NCBI RefSeq assembly: GCF_001729785.1
Contig: NZ_CP017183.1
Span: forward strand, 806,001-870,000
Length of the DNA: 64,000 nt
Direction of reading: 5' to 3'
Source of the DNA: Enterobacter hormaechei subsp. xiangfangensis
GTDB taxonomy: Bacteria > Pseudomonadota > Gammaproteobacteria > Enterobacterales > Enterobacteriaceae
Shown here one piece after another: positions 26,342-35,719 of this stretch (within the stretch, counting starts at the first letter, position 1; every line of letters begins with the position of its first letter). Position numbers and translations under genes: made by a program. The notes under the pieces were generated by a model that was not told the DNA's origin, did no database searches, and worked only from the letters and a program-made list of their open reading frames with translations.

Positions 26342-26366
26342 GGGCACGGTTCGCCGTGCCCTTTTT
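26342..26366 (+). terminator. Strong hairpin and T run between fhuA and fhuC
   Basis: GGGCACGG (26342-26349), TTCG loop, CCGTGCCC (26354-26361) and TTTTT form a textbook terminator 9 nt after the fhuA stop. Since fhuCDB are expected on the same transcript, it probably acts as a partial terminator that gives more receptor than inner membrane components. Confidence 0.88.
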
Positions 26367-26382
26367 ATTTAAGTTGGCTGAC

Positions 26383-27180
26383 ATGCAGGATAACAAAACG
26401 CAATCCGACTCCACCTTCACGCTCAATAATCTCTCCTTTCGCGTACCCGGGCGCACCTTGCTGCATCCGCTCTCTTTGACGTTTCCCGCAGGTAAAGTGA
26501 CCGGTTTAATCGGGCACAATGGTTCCGGTAAATCGACGCTGCTGAAGATGCTGGGCCGTCATCAGCCACCGTCCGAGGGCGACATTTTGCTGGATGACCA
26601 GCCGCTGGCGAGCTGGAGCAGTAAGGCCTTTGCCCGCAAGGTGGCCTATCTGCCGCAGCAGTTGCCGCAGGCGGAGGGGATGACGGTGCGCGAGCTGGTG
26701 GCGATTGGACGTTATCCGTGGCACGGTGCGCTCGGGCGTTTTGGCGTTGCTGACAGAGAGAAAGTGGAAGAGGCGATCGCGCTGGTGGGATTAAAACCGC
26801 TGGCGCACCGTCTGGTGGATAGCCTGTCCGGTGGCGAGCGTCAGCGCGCATGGATCGCAATGCTGGTGGCGCAGGACAGCCGCTGCCTGCTGCTCGACGA
26901 ACCCACGTCGGCGCTGGATATTGCTCATCAGGTTGACGTCCTGGCGCTGGTGCATCGCTTAAGTCAGCAGCGTGGCCTGACGGTGATTGCCGTTCTGCAT
27001 GATATCAACATGGCGGCACGCTATTGCGACTATCTGGTAGCGCTGCGCGGCGGTGAAATGATCGCTCAGGGTACGCCTGCCGAACTGATGCGTAGCGAAA
27101 CGCTGGAACATATCTACGGTATTCCTATGGGCATCCTGCCTCACCCGGCCGGGGCTGCACCCGTGAGCTTTGTCTACTGA
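26383..27180 (+). CDS. fhuC: Ferric hydroxamate ABC transporter ATPase FhuC
   Basis: This is the cytoplasmic ATPase that drives siderophore import through FhuB. The protein is 265 residues, as in E. coli. Walker A GHNGSGKS (44-51), signature LSGGERQ, Walker B CLLLDEP and the switch histidine in AVLHDINMAA are present. I start at MQDNKTQ just after the terminator; the longer frame reaches back into fhuA. The ribosome site is weak. Its stop overlaps the fhuD start by one nt. Confidence 0.97.
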   Translation: MQDNKTQSDSTFTLNNLSFRVPGRTLLHPLSLTFPAGKVTGLIGHNGSGKSTLLKMLGRHQPPSEGDILLDDQPLASWSSKAFARKVAYLPQQLPQAEGMTVRELVAIGRYPWHGALGRFGVADREKVEEAIALVGLKPLAHRLVDSLSGGERQRAWIAMLVAQDSRCLLLDEPTSALDIAHQVDVLALVHRLSQQRGLTVIAVLHDINMAARYCDYLVALRGGEMIAQGTPAELMRSETLEHIYGIPMGILPHPAGAAPVSFVY

Positions 27181-28070
27181 TGCTGGATTCAACTTTCATT
27201 AGCCGCCGTCGCCTGCTGACGGCCATGGCGCTCTCACCGCTGCTGTTAAAGATGGGCCCGGCCCGCGCTGCCGCTATCGATCCGCACCGCATCGTGGCGC
27301 TGGAGTGGTTGCCCGTTGAACTGATGATGGCGCTGGGCGTGACGCCTTACGGTGTGGCCGATATTCCCAACTACACCCTGTGGGTGAATGAGCCAAAACT
27401 GCCGGACTCCGTCATCGACATCGGTCTGCGTACGGAGCCGAACCTTGAGCTTCTCACCCAGATGAAACCGTCTTATTTATTCTGGTCTGCGGGGTATGGT
27501 CCGTCGGAAGAGACCATGGCGAAGATTGCGCCCGGACGGGGCTTTTCCTTTAGCGACGGTAAAAAGCCGCTGACCATGGCAAAAAATTCCATCCACGAGA
27601 TGGCGCAGTTCCTCAACCGTGAGGCTCAGGCGAAAAAACACCTCGATGAATTTGATGCGCTGATTGATTCCCTTAAGCCGCGCTTTGCCCACCGTGGCGA
27701 TCGGCCTTTGCTGATGGTGACCCTGCTGGATGCCCGCCATATGCTGGTCTTTGGAAATAACTGTCTGTTCCAGGAAGTGCTCGACAGCTTTGGCATTCGC
27801 AATGCCTGGGAAGGCGAGATGACGTTCTGGGGCAGTACCGCCGTGGGGATTGACCGTCTGGCGGCGTTTCGTGATGTGGACGTGCTGTGCTTTGACCACG
27901 GCAATGAGCGCGAGATGCAAACCCTGATGGCGACCCCGCTCTGGCAGGCAATGCCGTTCGTCCGCGAGCAGCGCTTCCTGCGCGCGCCAGCGGTATGGTT
28001 CTACGGCGCGACGCTGTCGGCCATGCATTTTGCCCGCGTGCTGGACAATGCACTGGGAGGCAAGGCATGA
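27180..28070 (+). CDS. fhuD: Periplasmic ferric hydroxamate-binding protein FhuD
   Basis: It carries ferrichrome and related siderophores from FhuA to FhuB. The protein is 296 residues, the E. coli length. The signal peptide has a twin-arginine-like stretch (SRRRLLTAM) before a hydrophobic core ending ARA. The class III binding-protein fold is recognisable from IVALEWLPVELMMALG, TEPNLELL and DVLCFDH. It overlaps fhuC by 1 nt and fhuB by 4 nt, indicating tight translational coupling. Confidence 0.97.
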   Translation: MLDSTFISRRRLLTAMALSPLLLKMGPARAAAIDPHRIVALEWLPVELMMALGVTPYGVADIPNYTLWVNEPKLPDSVIDIGLRTEPNLELLTQMKPSYLFWSAGYGPSEETMAKIAPGRGFSFSDGKKPLTMAKNSIHEMAQFLNREAQAKKHLDEFDALIDSLKPRFAHRGDRPLLMVTLLDARHMLVFGNNCLFQEVLDSFGIRNAWEGEMTFWGSTAVGIDRLAAFRDVDVLCFDHGNEREMQTLMATPLWQAMPFVREQRFLRAPAVWFYGATLSAMHFARVLDNALGGKA

Positions 28071-30049
28071 GCACGCGTATGGCCCGTTTCCCGATGTTAC
28101 TGTTAGCAATCATTTTTCTGGCTGCCCTGGCGTTAACCGGCTTTAACCTGACAACGGCGTTGCCGCGCGATCAGTGGGCAGCCGCGTTTGCCGCACCGGA
28201 TATCGATAATATTCAGCAAATGCTGTTCCACTACAGCCTGCTGCCGCGTCTGGCTATCTCCCTGCTGGTCGGGGCGGGACTGGGACTGGTGGGCGTACTG
28301 TTTCAGCAGGTGCTACGTAACCCGCTGGCGGAGCCCACCACGCTGGGCGTGGCGACGGGGGCTCAGTTGGGGATCACCATCACCACTCTCTGGACCCTGC
28401 CGGGAGCGTTAACCTCGCAGTTTGCCGCGCTGGCAGGCGCATGCGTGGTCGGTGCGCTGGTCTTTGGCGTGGCCTGGGGAAAACGTCTCTCGCCGGTCAC
28501 GCTGATCCTCGCGGGGCTGGTCGTCAGCCTCTACTGTGGGGCGATCAACCAGCTGCTGGTGCTGTTTCACCACGACCAGTTACAAAGCATGTTTATGTGG
28601 AGTACCGGCACGCTCACCCAGACCGACTGGAGTATCGTTCAGCGCCTGTGGCCGCAGCTGTTTGGCGGCGTGGTGCTGACACTGCTGCTGCTGCGTCCGC
28701 TCACGCTGATGGGCCTGGACGACGGCGTGGCGCGCAATCTCGGGCTGGCGCTGTCGCTGGCGCGTCTGGCGGCCCTGACCCTGGCGATTGTGCTCAGCGC
28801 GTTACTGGTTAACGCCGTCGGCATCATCGGCTTTATCGGCCTGTTTGCGCCGCTGCTGGCAAAAATGCTCGGCGCACGCCGTCTGCTGGCGCGCCTGATG
28901 CTGGCGCCGCTGATTGGTGCGCTGATCCTCTGGCTTTCCGATCAGCTCATTCTCTGGCTGGCGCGCGTCTGGATGGAAGTTTCCACGGGCTCGGTGACGG
29001 CCCTGATCGGCGCGCCGCTGCTGCTGTGGCTCTTGCCGCGCCTGCGCAGCATTAGCGCCCCGGCAATGGATGCCGGCGATAAAGTACATGCTGAGCGTCA
29101 GTCGGTGGTGTGGTTCAGCCTTGCCGGGCTGGCAGTGCTGGTTATCGCCTCGTTTGCCGCACTCTCGCTGGGACGCGACGCCACGGGCTGGCATTGGGCG
29201 ACGGGGGATTTGCTGCATGAACTCATGCAGTGGCGCTGGCCGCGGATCTTCTCCGCGCTGATTGCGGGCGTCATGCTGGCGGTGGCGGGCTGTATTATCC
29301 AGCGTCTGACCGGTAACCCGATGGCAAGCCCGGAAGTCCTGGGCATCAGTTCCGGCGCCGCGTTTGGCGTGGTGTTGATGCTGTTTCTCGTGCCGGGGAA
29401 TGCCTTCGGCTGGCTGATGCCTGCCGGGAGTATCGGTGCGGCGGCGACGCTGATGATTATCCTGATCGCCTCCGGGCGCGGCGGTTTCTCGCCTCACCGC
29501 ATGCTGCTGGCCGGGATGGCGCTCAGCACCGCATTTACTATGCTGCTGATGATGTTGCAGGCGAGCGGCGATCCGCGCATGGCGCAGATCCTGACCTGGA
29601 TTTCCGGTTCAACATACAACGCCACCGGCAGTCAGGTGGTGTATACCGGGATTGTAATGATCGTGCTGCTGGCGATAGTGCCGCTGTGCCGCCGCTGGAT
29701 GACCATTCTGCCGCTGGGCGGGGACACCGCGCGCGCGGTTGGGCTGGCGCTGACGCCAACGCGTATCGCCCTGCTGCTGCTGGCCGCGTGCCTGACGGCG
29801 ACGGCCACCATGACCATTGGCCCGCTCAGTTTTGTCGGATTAATGGCGCCGCATATCGCCCGTATGATGGGCTTCCGCAGGACTTTGCCACATATCGTGA
29901 TCTCTGCGCTGACGGGCGGGGCGATCCTGGTCTTTGCTGACTGGTGCGGAAGGATGGTGCTGTTCCCGTATCAGATCCCGGCGGGCCTGCTGTCGACCTT
30001 TATCGGCGCGCCGTACTTTATATATCTGTTGAGAAAGCAGAGTCGGTAA
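28067..30049 (+). CDS. fhuB: Ferric hydroxamate ABC transporter permease FhuB
   Basis: This inner membrane permease is 660 residues, a fusion of two FecCD-type halves (about 1-330 and 331-660), each with around ten membrane segments. The two halves repeat the motifs RNPLAEPTTLGVATGA and GNPMASPEVLGISSGA and the GFIGL / SFVGL turns. A fused permease is typical of FhuB, which therefore works without a second permease chain. It starts at the ATGA overlap with fhuD; a longer frame upstream lies inside fhuD. Confidence 0.97.
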   Translation: MSTRMARFPMLLLAIIFLAALALTGFNLTTALPRDQWAAAFAAPDIDNIQQMLFHYSLLPRLAISLLVGAGLGLVGVLFQQVLRNPLAEPTTLGVATGAQLGITITTLWTLPGALTSQFAALAGACVVGALVFGVAWGKRLSPVTLILAGLVVSLYCGAINQLLVLFHHDQLQSMFMWSTGTLTQTDWSIVQRLWPQLFGGVVLTLLLLRPLTLMGLDDGVARNLGLALSLARLAALTLAIVLSALLVNAVGIIGFIGLFAPLLAKMLGARRLLARLMLAPLIGALILWLSDQLILWLARVWMEVSTGSVTALIGAPLLLWLLPRLRSISAPAMDAGDKVHAERQSVVWFSLAGLAVLVIASFAALSLGRDATGWHWATGDLLHELMQWRWPRIFSALIAGVMLAVAGCIIQRLTGNPMASPEVLGISSGAAFGVVLMLFLVPGNAFGWLMPAGSIGAAATLMIILIASGRGGFSPHRMLLAGMALSTAFTMLLMMLQASGDPRMAQILTWISGSTYNATGSQVVYTGIVMIVLLAIVPLCRRWMTILPLGGDTARAVGLALTPTRIALLLLAACLTATATMTIGPLSFVGLMAPHIARMMGFRRTLPHIVISALTGGAILVFADWCGRMVLFPYQIPAGLLSTFIGAPYFIYLLRKQSR

Positions 30050-30056
30050 TAAAAGT

Positions 30057-30083
30057 AAACGGCAATCCTTAGATTGCCGTTTT
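30057..30083 (+). terminator. Terminator after fhuB
   Basis: AAACGGCAAT (30057-30066), a 6-nt loop, ATTGCCGTTT and a further T form a 10-bp stem with a short T run, 7 nt past the fhuB stop. The fhuACDB operon ends here. Confidence 0.8.
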
Positions 30084-30090
30084 AGCGTTT

Positions 30091-30137
30091 GCTCCCTCTC
30101 CCTGTAGGAGAGGGCTGGGGTGAGGGCATCAAGCCGC
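30091..30137 (-). repeat. Interspersed hairpin repeat, copy 3
   Basis: This copy is inverted relative to copies 1 and 2 and lies between the convergent genes fhuB and hemL. The stem has one mismatch (CCCTCTCCT with GGGAGAGGG on the minus strand). It may serve the 3' ends of both transcripts. Confidence 0.8.
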
Positions 30138-30142
30138 ACATT

Positions 30143-31423
30143 TTACAGCTTCGCAAACACCTTACGCGCTGCGTCGATGGTGTTATTGATATCTTCTTCG
30201 CTGTGTGCCACGGACATAAAGCCCGCTTCAAACGCTGACGGGGCCAGATACACGCCTTCTTCCAGCATCAGGTGGAAGAAGCGTTTGAAGCGTTCCACGT
30301 CGCATTTCACCACGTCCTGATAGCAGGTCACGGTTTTCGCCTCGGTGAAGAAAATCCCGAACATCCCGCCGACGTGGTTTACCACCAGCGGAATACCCGC
30401 GTCTTCTGCGGCTTCCAGCAGACCGTTTGCCAGCTGCGTCGTCCGGTCCGTCAGGGTTTGGTGGATGCCCGGCTGCGCCACTTCGGTCAGACAGGCAAAG
30501 CCCGCCGCCATCGCAATCGGGTTACCGGAGAGCGTACCCGCCTGGTAAACCGGACCGGTTGGCGCCAGCGCGTCCATTACGTCCTTACGGCCGCCAAACG
30601 CGCCGACAGGCATGCCGCCGCCAATGATTTTGCCGAGGCAGGTCAGATCCGGCTCTACGCCGTAGTATGACTGCGCTCCCGCCAGCGCGACGCGGAAACC
30701 GGTCATCACTTCGTCGATGATCAGCAGCGCGCCGAACTCATCGCACAGTGCGCGCAGGCCCGGCAGGAAATCCGGCTGCGGTGGGATACAGTTCATGTTG
30801 CCCGCAACTGGCTCAACGATAATGCAGGCGATCTCCTGCGGATACTGCTCGAACGCCGCGCGAACGGTGTCCAGATCGTTATAGGTGCAGGTGAGGGTGT
30901 GTTTTGCGAAGTCAGCCGGCACGCCCGGAGAGTTAGGCTGACCGAGCGTCAGCGCGCCGGAACCGGCTTTTACCAGCAGGCAGTCGGCGTGGCCATGGTA
31001 ACAGCCTTCGAACTTGATAATCTTGTCACGGCCGGTAAAGCCGCGCGCCAGACGGATGGCGCTCATGGTCGCTTCCGTACCGGAGTTCACCATACGTACC
31101 ATGTCCATTGTCGGCACCAGCTCGGTGACCAGCTCCGCCATTTTGACTTCCATCTCGGTTGGCGCACCGAAGCTCAGGCCGCGCTGAGCGGCTTCAATCA
31201 CCGCGTTGCGGATCGCCGGGTGGTTGTGGCCCAGTACCATCGGGCCCCAGGAGCCGACGTAATCGACATAGGCTTTACCATCCACATCATACAGATATGC
31301 GCCATCCGCACGTTCGATAAACAGCGGGGTGCCACCCACGCCGGTAAAGGCGCGCACCGGTGAGTTTACGCCGCCTGGGATAAGCTCGCGGGCTGCGCTG
31401 TAGAGGTTTTCAGACTTGCTCAT
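30143..31423 (-). CDS. hemL: Glutamate-1-semialdehyde aminotransferase
   Basis: It converts glutamate-1-semialdehyde to 5-aminolevulinate, the C5-pathway precursor of heme. The protein is 426 residues, the same as E. coli. It is a PLP fold-type I aminotransferase; the cofactor lysine is in [13 protein letters not shown] (Lys265 by E. coli numbering), with the binding aspartate in [12 protein letters not shown]. The ribosome site is AGGAA. It is divergent from clcA across 177 nt containing a 16-bp palindrome. Confidence 0.97.
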   Translation of the reverse strand: MSKSENLYSAARELIPGGVNSPVRAFTGVGGTPLFIERADGAYLYDVDGKAYVDYVGSWGPMVLGHNHPAIRNAVIEAAQRGLSFGAPTEMEVKMAELVTELVPTMDMVRMVNSGTEATMSAIRLARGFTGRDKIIKFEGCYHGHADCLLVKAGSGALTLGQPNSPGVPADFAKHTLTCTYNDLDTVRAAFEQYPQEIACIIVEPVAGNMNCIPPQPDFLPGLRALCDEFGALLIIDEVMTGFRVALAGAQSYYGVEPDLTCLGKIIGGGMPVGAFGGRKDVMDALAPTGPVYQAGTLSGNPIAMAAGFACLTEVAQPGIHQTLTDRTTQLANGLLEAAEDAGIPLVVNHVGGMFGIFFTEAKTVTCYQDVVKCDVERFKRFFHLMLEEGVYLAPSAFEAGFMSVAHSEEDINNTIDAARKVFAKL

Positions 31424-31510
31424 GGCGTCGTTCCTGGTTCGTAGAAATAAGTTAAGGAGACTATTCTAAGTGATCCGGATGAGGTTATAAAATTTTTGCC
31501 CCGTAAAGGG

Positions 31511-31526
31511 CTTAACAATTGTTAAG
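31511..31526. promoter_or_regulatory. 16-bp perfect palindrome in the hemL-clcA divergent region
   Basis: CTTAACAATTGTTAAG reads identically on both strands, about 88 nt before hemL and 75 nt before clcA. Its form suggests a dimeric regulator site. A TAAAAT -10-like hexamer for clcA lies downstream at 31559-31564 with no good -35. Which protein might bind is unknown. Confidence 0.45.
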
Positions 31527-31600
31527 TATTTTTCAGGGGACGAGGGGACTGTCTCTGGTAAAATCCCTGCGGCCATTTGTATGACGAAACAGAACAGGTA

Positions 31601-33001
31601 ATGAACGAGAACACTCCGTCTTTTGAACAACAGCAGTTTACGCGCGCGAAGCGCCGGGTCAGCATCCGGCGGCTGCTCAACCGTGACAAAACCCCGTTGG
31701 CCATTCTGCTGGCAGCTGCCGTTGTGGGCACGCTGGCCGGTCTCGTGGGCGTCGCGTTTGAAAAAGCCGTCAACGCGGTGCTCAACTGGCGCATAGGCAC
31801 CGTCGCCAGCTTTGCGGATCGGGAATGGCTGGTCTGGGTGTGGGCCTTTGGCCTTTCGGCCCTGTTTGCCATGGTGGGCTATTTCCTGGTACGTAAATTC
31901 GCACCCGAAGCGGGCGGCTCGGGGATCCCGGAAATTGAAGGGGCGCTGGAGGAGCTACGCCCGGTTCGCTGGTGGCGGGTACTTCCTGTGAAATTTATCG
32001 GCGGGATGGGAACGCTCGGGGCGGGCATGGTGCTCGGTCGGGAAGGGCCAACGGTACAGCTGGGCGGTAACGTCGGGCGCATGGTCGGCGATCTGTTCCG
32101 TATGCGCAGCGCCGAAGCACGGCATACGTTGCTGGCGACGGGGGCGGCGGCGGGGCTGTCTGCGGCGTTTAACGCGCCGCTGGCGGGTATCCTGTTTATC
32201 ATTGAAGAGATGCGCGCCCAGTTCCGCTACAACCTGATCTCCATTAAAGCGGTGTTTACCGGCGTGATTATGTCGAGCATTGTCTTTCGCGTCTTTAATG
32301 GCGAAGGGGCGGTGATTGAAGTTGGCAAGCTGACCAATGCGCCGGTCAATACTTTGTGGCTGTATCTGGTTCTTGGGATGATTTTTGGCGTCGTTGGCCC
32401 GCTTTTTAACACCCTGATTTTACGGGCTCAGGATATGTTTCAGCGCATCCATGGCGGAAATACCACGAAATGGGTGCTGGTGGGGGGCCTGCTTGGCGGC
32501 GTGTGCGGGATCCTCGGCTTCATCGAACCGAACGCGGCGGGCGGCGGTTTCGGCCTGATTCCCATTGCCGCGGCGGGGAATTTCAGCGTGGGGCTGCTGC
32601 TGTTTATGTTTATCTCGCGGGTTATCACGACCGTGCTGTGCTTCTCCTCCGGCGCACCGGGCGGCATATTTGCCCCGATGCTGGCGCTGGGAACGCTGCT
32701 GGGCACGGCGTTTGGCATGGCGGCAGCGGTTGGCTTCCCGGCCTATCATCTGGACGCGGGGACGTTTGCGGTGGCGGGAATGGGGGCGCTGCTGGCGGCC
32801 TCCCTGCGCGCGCCGCTTACCGGGATCGTACTGGTGCTGGAAATGACCGACAATTACCAGCTCATTTTGCCAATGATCATTACCTGTCTCGGCGCGACAC
32901 TATTAGCCCAATTCCTGGGTGGAAAACCGCTATACTCCACCATTCTTGCCCGTACCCTGGCGAAACAGGAAGCTGAACAGGCCCTGAAGCAGAATACTTG
33001 A
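31601..33001 (+). CDS. clcA: H+/Cl- exchange transporter ClcA
   Basis: This inner membrane CLC antiporter exchanges two chloride ions for one proton and supports extreme acid resistance. The protein is 466 residues. With the start at 31601 the numbering matches E. coli: Ser107 in GSGIP and the gating glutamate Glu148 in GREGPT, with the internal proton glutamate in FIIEEMR and the chloride tyrosine in GKPLYS. An upstream TTG at 31577 would add eight residues with no support. The N-terminus differs most from E. coli. Confidence 0.96.
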   Translation: MNENTPSFEQQQFTRAKRRVSIRRLLNRDKTPLAILLAAAVVGTLAGLVGVAFEKAVNAVLNWRIGTVASFADREWLVWVWAFGLSALFAMVGYFLVRKFAPEAGGSGIPEIEGALEELRPVRWWRVLPVKFIGGMGTLGAGMVLGREGPTVQLGGNVGRMVGDLFRMRSAEARHTLLATGAAAGLSAAFNAPLAGILFIIEEMRAQFRYNLISIKAVFTGVIMSSIVFRVFNGEGAVIEVGKLTNAPVNTLWLYLVLGMIFGVVGPLFNTLILRAQDMFQRIHGGNTTKWVLVGGLLGGVCGILGFIEPNAAGGGFGLIPIAAAGNFSVGLLLFMFISRVITTVLCFSSGAPGGIFAPMLALGTLLGTAFGMAAAVGFPAYHLDAGTFAVAGMGALLAASLRAPLTGIVLVLEMTDNYQLILPMIITCLGATLLAQFLGGKPLYSTILARTLAKQEAEQALKQNT

Positions 33002-33086
33002 ATGAATTACCAGGGTATTAGATAATGACAAAAAGAATTGGGTGATTTTTGCCCAATAGCAGTCGCAGTATTCATGGGAGCATAAG

Positions 33087-33431
33087 ATGAGTGATGACGT
33101 AGCGTTGCCGCTGGAATTTACCGAAGCAGCAGCGAAAAAAGTGAAAACCCTGATTGCCGACGAGGACAATCCGGATCTGAAACTGCGTGTTTATATTACC
33201 GGCGGCGGCTGTAGTGGCTTCCAGTATGGTTTTACCTTTGACGACCAGGTTAACGATGGTGATATGACTATCGAGAAACAGGGCGTCGCGCTGGTGGTTG
33301 ATCCGATGAGCCTGCAATATCTGGTGGGCGGTTCAGTGGACTACACTGAAGGTCTGGAAGGTTCGCGCTTTGTGGTGACTAACCCGAATGCGACCAGCAC
33401 CTGCGGGTGTGGTTCTTCATTCAGTATTTAA
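33087..33431 (+). CDS. erpA: A-type iron-sulfur carrier ErpA
   Basis: It delivers iron-sulfur clusters to apoproteins such as IspG/IspH. The protein is 114 residues. The three cluster ligands are Cys42 in GGGCSGF and Cys106 and Cys108 in CGCGSSFSI. The ribosome site GGGAG lies 6 nt ahead. The 85 nt upstream hold a small inverted repeat (ATTGGG and CCCAAT) but no promoter I would commit to. It is convergent with yadS across a REP-type element. Confidence 0.98.
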   Translation: MSDDVALPLEFTEAAAKKVKTLIADEDNPDLKLRVYITGGGCSGFQYGFTFDDQVNDGDMTIEKQGVALVVDPMSLQYLVGGSVDYTEGLEGSRFVVTNPNATSTCGCGSSFSI

Positions 33432-33446
33432 ACCTGAATGCAAATT

Positions 33447-33476
33447 GTAGGCCCGGTAAGCGAAGCGCCACCGGGC
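33447..33476 (+). repeat. REP-type palindromic element
   Basis: GTAGGCCCGGTAAGCG followed by CGCCACCGGGC is the imperfect palindrome of classic enterobacterial REP elements. It differs from the four-copy repeat elsewhere in the window. It sits between the 3' ends of erpA and yadS. Confidence 0.75.
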
Positions 33477-33489
33477 TTATAAACGATAC

Positions 33490-34113
33490 CTATCTTGAAT
33501 TTTCATCCAGTGCAAACGTCGGCAGCTTCAGGTGCCAGCGTATCGCCGCTAAACGGATCACCAGCGTTACCACCATCCCCAGCATCGCCGCGTTTTCCAG
33601 CGGGACAGCAAAAGTGTAATACGCCGTGGCGTGAACAATCCCCCCGATGATACAGGCCGTCGCGTAGATTTCCGTTCGCAGGATCATCGGGACTTCTCGC
33701 GCCAGTATGTCGCGAATAATCCCTCCGCCCACGCCGGTTAACACGCCCATACAGATCGCCACCAGCGGGCCAGTCCCGGCAATAAAGGCTTTGTTCACGC
33801 CTATTCCCACAAAGACCGCCAGACCGACGGCATCCAGCACCGGTAATATCCATTTTGGCAGTCTGCGAGGCTGACGAACCAGCACGATGGTTAACAGGCA
33901 GGTGACCATCGCCACCACCAGATCCGTGGGATCTTTTACCCAAAATACCGGGCCATTTGCCAGCGCCATATCGCGGATCGTTCCGCCTCCCACCGCCGTA
34001 ACGACGCCGAGCACCAGTACGCCAAAAGGATCCATGCGTAGTTTTCCGGCAAGCAAAACGCCGGAGATAGCAAAAACGGCTGTGCCAAGAATATCCAGCC
34101 AATACACGAGCAT
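33490..34113 (-). CDS. yadS: TRIC-family membrane protein YadS
   Basis: This is a 207-residue inner membrane protein of the UPF0126/TRIC family, with about seven hydrophobic segments arranged as an internal duplication. Each half carries the glycine-rich signature (GGGTIRDM and GGGIIRDI). Prokaryotic TRIC proteins are trimeric cation channels; an E. coli physiological role is not settled. It begins 23 nt after btuF ends and probably shares the mtn-btuF-yadS transcript. Confidence 0.92.
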   Translation of the reverse strand: MLVYWLDILGTAVFAISGVLLAGKLRMDPFGVLVLGVVTAVGGGTIRDMALANGPVFWVKDPTDLVVAMVTCLLTIVLVRQPRRLPKWILPVLDAVGLAVFVGIGVNKAFIAGTGPLVAICMGVLTGVGGGIIRDILAREVPMILRTEIYATACIIGGIVHATAYYTFAVPLENAAMLGMVVTLVIRLAAIRWHLKLPTFALDENSR

Positions 34114-34136
34114 CGTTAAATCCTCGAAGGGGGTAT

Positions 34137-34946
34137 TTATCTGTTTGAGTGACTCTCTGCCAGTTCGGCGCAGAGTTGTTTTGCGGCGAGGATAATACGC
34201 GGGCTGGCGCGTTCAAACCAGTCGCTGTTGAGTGCGATGACCGGAATTTTAAGCTGCCGATGCCAGAATTGTTCTATTTTAGGAATCTCGCTCGCATTTC
34301 CGACCACCACAATGGCCTGCGGTTGTCGCGCCAGAACCTGCTCACGACTGACCTGGGGCCAGGGGACCCGGCTTTCGGCAAAGATATTTTCACCTCCACA
34401 GGTTTCAAGCACCTGGTTCTGGATCGAACCTTTCCCGGTAGTGAACAGCGGCTGGCTGCCAAATTGCAGAAAAACGCGTTGTTTCGGTTGCGTGCCGTAT
34501 CGGGCTTTTAGCGCGGCATAGTCGTTGAGCATCTGCTGTGCAGCCTGTCCGGCGCGTTGGGGGGTAGGGCTGAAGGGCGCGAGGTCACGGAGGGTTTGCG
34601 ACACCTGTTCGATGCTCACCGCGTCCACCCATTTAACCGTTATTCCCAGCGAAGAGAGCTGGTTTACCTGCCGTTCGGCATTACCGCCGCGCCAGGCGAG
34701 TACCAGATCGGGCTTTAGCGCAACGATGCGTTCCAGATTCATTCCCTGCCAGGTGGCAACCTGTTCGATTTGGGCGGCCTGCGGTGGATAATCGGAAAAG
34801 CTGCTCACCGCAACGGGCGTGATCCCGGCGGCAAAAGCCAGTTCCGTATTGGCAGGGGAGAGTGTGATCACCCGCGGCGCGGCGATGAGCCAGGCCGGAG
34901 CGAACAGAAGCAGGGCGACCAGCGCCCTGAATGACACCTTACCCAC
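34137..34946 (-). CDS. btuF: Vitamin B12-binding periplasmic protein BtuF
   Basis: It binds cobalamin in the periplasm for the BtuCD importer. The protein is 269 residues with a signal peptide ending near WLIAA. The class III fold is clear from [17 protein letters not shown] and [22 protein letters not shown]. The start codon is GTG (34944-34946), overlapping the end of mtn by 8 nt. Its tail (AESHSNR) differs from E. coli. The BtuCD genes are not in this window. Confidence 0.95.
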   Translation of the reverse strand: MGKVSFRALVALLLFAPAWLIAAPRVITLSPANTELAFAAGITPVAVSSFSDYPPQAAQIEQVATWQGMNLERIVALKPDLVLAWRGGNAERQVNQLSSLGITVKWVDAVSIEQVSQTLRDLAPFSPTPQRAGQAAQQMLNDYAALKARYGTQPKQRVFLQFGSQPLFTTGKGSIQNQVLETCGGENIFAESRVPWPQVSREQVLARQPQAIVVVGNASEIPKIEQFWHRQLKIPVIALNSDWFERASPRIILAAKQLCAELAESHSNR

Positions 34947-35637
34947 GCGCCAGTTTCTGCACCAGGGTTTCCACCATCACGGTGGACTGCTTGGCCGCAA
35001 CGGCCAGGAACTCGTCGAAGCTGATGTGGGACTGCTGGTCCGCTACGTCAGAGATCGCGCGAACGACCACGAACGGCACGCTGAAGTTATGGCACACGTG
35101 CGCAATGGCCGTGGCTTCCATCTCAACGGCCACAGCCTGCGGGAAGTTATGACGGATTTTCGCCAGACCAACAGAGCCGTTGATAAAGGCATCGCCGCTG
35201 ACGATCAGGCCACGCACCGCATTGAGGTTCAGCTCGTTGATGCAGCTTTCAGCGGCGGCAATCAGCTTATCATCCGCTTTAAACCCGGCCGGGCAGCCCG
35301 GAAGCTGACCATATTCGTAGCCGAATGCGGTGACGTCTGCATCGTGGTAACGCGCTTCGTCGGAAACCACAATATCGCCCACTTTCAGCGTCGGCGCCAG
35401 ACCGCCCGCAGAACCTGTATTAATGATAACGTCAGGCTTGCAGCGCTCAAGCAGCAGGGTCGCGCCCAGTGCCGCTGCAACTTTACCGATGCCTGATTTC
35501 AGCAGAGCCACGTCAACACCGTTCAGCTGGCCGGTGTAGATCTCACAGCCACCGAGGGAGAGGGTCTGACGGTTCTCAATTTTGTCACGCAGCAGCGTAA
35601 CTTCTTCTTCCATTGCACCAATAATGCCGATTTTCAT
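34939..35637 (-). CDS. mtn: 5'-methylthioadenosine/S-adenosylhomocysteine nucleosidase
   Basis: It cleaves adenine from methylthioadenosine, S-adenosylhomocysteine and 5'-deoxyadenosine, feeding methionine salvage and autoinducer-2 production. The protein is 232 residues, as in E. coli. Catalytic residues are visible: Glu12 in GAMEEEV, Glu174 in VEMEATA and Asp197 in RAISDVAD. It is first in the mtn-btuF-yadS series and is divergent from dgt across 82 nt. Confidence 0.97.
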   Translation of the reverse strand: MKIGIIGAMEEEVTLLRDKIENRQTLSLGGCEIYTGQLNGVDVALLKSGIGKVAAALGATLLLERCKPDVIINTGSAGGLAPTLKVGDIVVSDEARYHDADVTAFGYEYGQLPGCPAGFKADDKLIAAAESCINELNLNAVRGLIVSGDAFINGSVGLAKIRHNFPQAVAVEMEATAIAHVCHNFSVPFVVVRAISDVADQQSHISFDEFLAVAAKQSTVMVETLVQKLARG

Positions 35638-35719
35638 AGATTTACTCGCGATGTGCCTTGTTAAGATGCATAGTCTATCATGCGGTTAAGGGGAAACGCA
35701 TTCTCACGCGGGGGAGCAC

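Noticed and set aside
34136..34220. Possible truncation of btuF at the 3' end
   Set aside because: The protein is full length (269 residues) and only the last few residues differ from E. coli.
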